From assembly GCA_947579665.1 (NCBI GenBank), contig OX388347.1:23986562-24050561 (forward strand): a stretch of 64,000 nt of DNA, written 5' to 3'. The DNA is from Sympetrum striolatum. Its lineage: Eukaryota > Arthropoda > Insecta > Odonata > Libellulidae. Shown here in pieces: positions 61,044 through 64,000 of the stretch. The notes below the pieces were generated by a model. That model saw nothing but the letters and a program-made list of their open reading frames with translations, had not been told where the DNA came from and did no database searches. Position 1 is the first letter of the stretch, and the number at the start of each line of letters is the position of its first letter. The position numbers and the translations under genes were made by a program.

Positions 61044-61054
61044 GGAATCGAACC
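61044..61054 (-). other. Isolated B-box-like motif
   Basis: On the minus strand it reads GGTTCGATTCC, preceded by CAT and followed by AGAGGGCCC. The local sequence (CTCTGGAATCGAACCCA on the plus strand) resembles the second box of the tandem units at 60217-60875, so this may be a third, truncated and diverged copy. Confidence 0.4.
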
Positions 61055-61166
61055 CATGACACTTAGGTTCAAAATCGCAATTTTTATGGTGATTACACGT
61101 TATGACCAATACGTCGTAAAAATTTCAAGTCAATGAAGCTTATGGTTTAGGCTGTGAATTAGTATC

Positions 61167-61190
61167 CTATCTATCTATCTATCTATCTAT
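61167..61190. repeat. CTAT microsatellite, six units
   Basis: Six uninterrupted CTAT units. Confidence 0.95.
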
Positions 61191-61670
61191 ATCCTTGAAT
61201 GAATCCGGAGAAGCATCTATATTTAATAGATATTGACAACTTTTGTGATCAAATTATTAAATTACAAACTATTTAATATTGATATAACACCATGCTTTGT
61301 CTTATCATAAGATGGCGTTAGCTTGTCAATCAATGCCCCGTATAAAATCCGCTATAGATAAGAGTGATTAAGTGTATGAGATCTGCATTTAAGAAAACGA
61401 GAGTGGTGGTGGTTCAAAAATTGTTATGATTAATCGCTAAGACGCATGTTAAATCTATAAAAATAAAAAAATAGATGGTAGAATTCGGTTGAGAATCAAT
61501 TGCAAGAAAATGCGTTTTCGAAAGGGGTGCTAGCAAGCTTGTGACATCCATGCTTTTTCGGTTGATGAAACAATATGCCTTAAGTAGGAGAGATGTACAT
61601 ACACACATATTTTGTTTCATTTATATATCGTATTCATTCTGAGAATCCGTGATGATCACAAAAGTGTAAT

Positions 61671-61738
61671 ATTATTATTATTATTAGGGTCTTTATTAGG
61701 CGAGATTGAGACTAAAAAGTCTCCTCTTCCATCTAACT
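61671..61738 (-). mobile_element. Tiny AAT-tailed element, copy 3
   Basis: Minus strand: GTTAGATGGAAGAGGAGACT, a perfect stem-loop GAGACTTTTTAGTCTC, AATCTCGCC, TAATAAAGACC and an uninterrupted AAT/ATA tail. It is flanked by TGTAAT (61665-61670 and 61739-61744), a likely 6-base target-site duplication. The intact stem and tail make it the youngest-looking of the three copies. Confidence 0.75.
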
Positions 61739-61744
61739 TGTAAT

Positions 61745-62545
61745 TAATACGTTCATCGATACGCAGGTCGATTGCTTAGTGCTTATTACTACAGTGAATA
61801 TCCATGTTTTAATTGTATATTATTCATATCACCGTATTCTCTGCTCGATTTCGACAACCCCTGATACGGAAGTTAATAAAGCATTAGATTTTATGAGTAT
61901 TTTATATTTTCTACTGCTCTTTTTTGTTTGGCCTTGCTTGTTCCCCATATTCGTCACTGTTGATGTTCCTCCTTTTTTATTTATCATCTCCATACTTGTA
62001 TACTCCGAACATCCTGGCTACTTCCGCGAAAGGTGGAAATTGTCCCGTGTTCGATCCCATTGGGTCCTATTATTTTCGAGATGGATTGATTGCATAAAGG
62101 ACATCCATTTTTAAATATTAGCTCCGAAAACCATGTTTAATTAATTTATTAATAATCGTTTCCATCATTATCAGCCAAGCCACAATTGTGATGGGAATAG
62201 TAAGTTTAAAACTACCATATTTATGCGAATCATTTTTATGCATATTATCCTTCGTATTTTTCTTTCGAGGCACCGTTGCCAAATTTCTTTACTATGATCA
62301 AAACACAACACCAAGGAAAACTTTAAATCTGGAAGATCCTTAGACTTCTTCTCTCGTCAATATTCATGACGATCAGGATAATTATTTCGATATTTTGATC
62401 TGATTTATAGCTTAGGTTAGTGGAGGTAAGTAACATTATGTTAAGGAGACAATTGATTTTAAAAAATTATTCGCTATGTAAACAACTTACTTCAATGGAA
62501 AGAATCTAAGAAAGATTTGTACCTTTACCACAAATTTATATAAAA
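61745..62545. other. AT-rich non-coding DNA
   Basis: A 111-codon plus-strand frame (61779-62114) encodes a hydrophobic segment followed by basic residues but matches nothing I recognise and has no supporting splice sites. Confidence 0.55.
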
Positions 62546-62547
62546 AA

Positions 62548-62589
62548 TAGATTAGATTAGATAGATAGATTAGATAGAGAGATTAGATT
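62548..62589. repeat. TAGAT/TAGA microsatellite
   Basis: Interleaved TAGAT and TAGA units over about 42 bases. Confidence 0.9.
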
Positions 62590-64000
62590 CTTTCCAATAT
62601 AGATTACCACAACACCTCGCCTGATTCAGTGAAACTTACTTCAATTTGCAAATATATTGAGAATTGAAAGAATGGAACCTAAATAGAAATAAAAGATGAA
62701 TATTTGTGCCCAGTACAAGGAAATACTTTTTGTTCTTTTTACTTGTGCTGGTTTAGTATATCGGGAAAAATGCTGCTCATTGCGAAATCTCAATAATATG
62801 ATGATGGTATCATTGTTTGCAATCTTTAGATGAAATGGACGTGCATAACCGCTTATATTTCTGTAAAAGAATAACAAATAAATCAATTAACCAAACCATA
62901 AACTTATAACAAATCGTTATTGTTTTTATAGACACTTTAGATTTAGGTGAGTTCATATATCTTATGTTCTAAAGGAGGAAAAATGAGTGATGGTTAACTA
63001 TTCCAATATTTTCAAGGTCATCCAGAGAATACCATATAAATTGTTGATTACATATTAGCTTATTTCAGAACCCACTAAACCATATAATGGAAGATTCCTC
63101 ATCTTTATTTTTATTCTCTTGAGCCATGGTCAGCGCCTTCCCTCAAATACCTCATCTCTGCATCCTCCCTTTGCCATCTGGAGCTGTCACTTGGAAAGCG
63201 GTCCATTCATCCTCTGCTATCGGGTAGTAAAAGGGTTGATCCCGCGCTCTTCAAAAACAGCAGAGGCCATTTTATCCCTCTCTCTGTTTTTGTCCTTCTA
63301 TTCCGATAAATCAGATACGCTTCTCTTTAAAATGTCTCCCTTCCTTCAGCACTGGGAATCATAAAAGAAAAAGCTCCATCTTGAAGATTTCTCGGACGCA
63401 ATCGACCGTGGCATGTGCGCCACTGCTCGCCTCATTAGGCAATCCTCCCCCTCCACTGCTGCCATCTCTCGGAGAGAAGGAAAAAGCGTCTCTTTTCGGC
63501 GTCAAAGGGTCGCCATGGAGAATGGAAAATGAAACGGAATAATGTCGGCGATAATGCAATCCTTTTTCTTCTCCTTTGCATTTCCTCTCCCCAGTTCGGT
63601 CTCCCCCACCCATTCCTCATTGGCGCGTATCTAGCTCCCATTTGGTTTCTTATGCCCTATAGAAAAGTCTAAATGCACTCTGAGAGGAAAAAGCTCTCGT
63701 CCAAGATGATGTTCAAGTCGGTTGAACAGCGAAGAGAAAGAGTGAACATCAGTGATCGAACAAGCTCTTCACTTCATTGGGCGTAGATTTCTAATGAATG
63801 CCTTAAACGATGCATAGGATAACATTACTACTAATGTAAAATTAAATATGTATTTTAAAATTAACAGGAAATGGTTGCACTTATTACAAATATTCTGTAA
63901 TAATTGTCAGACTTGATTGGAAAGATTATTATTATTCAAAAAGGATTTTCCATTAAGACGATAAAAAAGCAAGCGTAACAAAAATGCTCTCAGACGTAGG
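62590..64000. other. Non-coding DNA with a GC-richer island
   Basis: No gene recognised. A CpG-bearing, pyrimidine-biased island spans about 63120-63640; the minus-strand frames 63359-63613 and 63435-63641 are Arg/Gly/Ser-rich and overlap each other in different frames. The rest is AT-rich. Confidence 0.5.

Noticed and set aside
61779..62114. 111-codon frame with a membrane-like hydrophobic segment
   Set aside because: AT-rich codons give the hydrophobic run; no signal for splicing, promoter or homology.

Overview
The window is AT-rich (roughly one third G+C by eye) eukaryotic DNA with almost no long reading frames. It looks like intergenic or deep-intron sequence from an animal with a large, repeat-bearing genome. 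The mobile-element remains (tRNA-headed SINEs with AAT or CAA tails, a LINE reverse-transcriptase relic, a hAT-type element, a TA-flanked hairpin MITE, and a Penelope-style fold-back with hammerhead-like motifs) fit an arthropod, probably an insect. That assignment is an inference; no diagnostic host gene is present. I see no prokaryotic operon, rRNA, intact tRNA gene or CRISPR array.

Layout. 1-3.1 kb: AT-rich, with one decayed fold-back (529-603). 3.1-3.5 kb: alternating polypurine/polypyrimidine block with a G-quadruplex motif. 3.67-3.93 kb: a SINE on the minus strand. 4-27 kb: mostly featureless AT-rich DNA broken by GC-richer, pyrimidine-skewed or CpG-bearing islands (9.2-10.0, 13.8-14.6, 17.9-18.8, 21.5-21.8, 23.5-24.2 kb) and a retroelement 3' end at 19.4 kb. 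27.30-27.64 kb: two adjacent near-perfect hairpins, the second carrying hammerhead-like cores on both strands; this is the most unusual structure here. 30.4-30.7 kb: GC-richer block with a strong hairpin and a poly(A) signal. 37.3-38.0 kb: relic of a LINE ORF2 C-terminus. 38.6-39.0 kb: CpG-rich promoter-like island with a TISU/YY1-type element. 41.36-42.0 kb: a possible two-exon protein-coding gene start on the minus strand, with splice sites in matching phase. 48-62 kb: a cluster of small mobile elements, several with clear target-site duplications (TSDs): three copies of a tiny AAT-tailed element, two copies of a 125-bp SINE, a 77-bp MITE, a 322-bp hAT element, and a tandem pair of a 330-bp unit carrying repeated B-box (TFIIIC-type) motifs.

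Most open frames above 60 codons lie in pyrimidine-rich strands, where stop codons are depleted for compositional reasons, so I do not call them genes. The only coding claims are the LINE relic (strong) and the two-exon candidate (weak to moderate).
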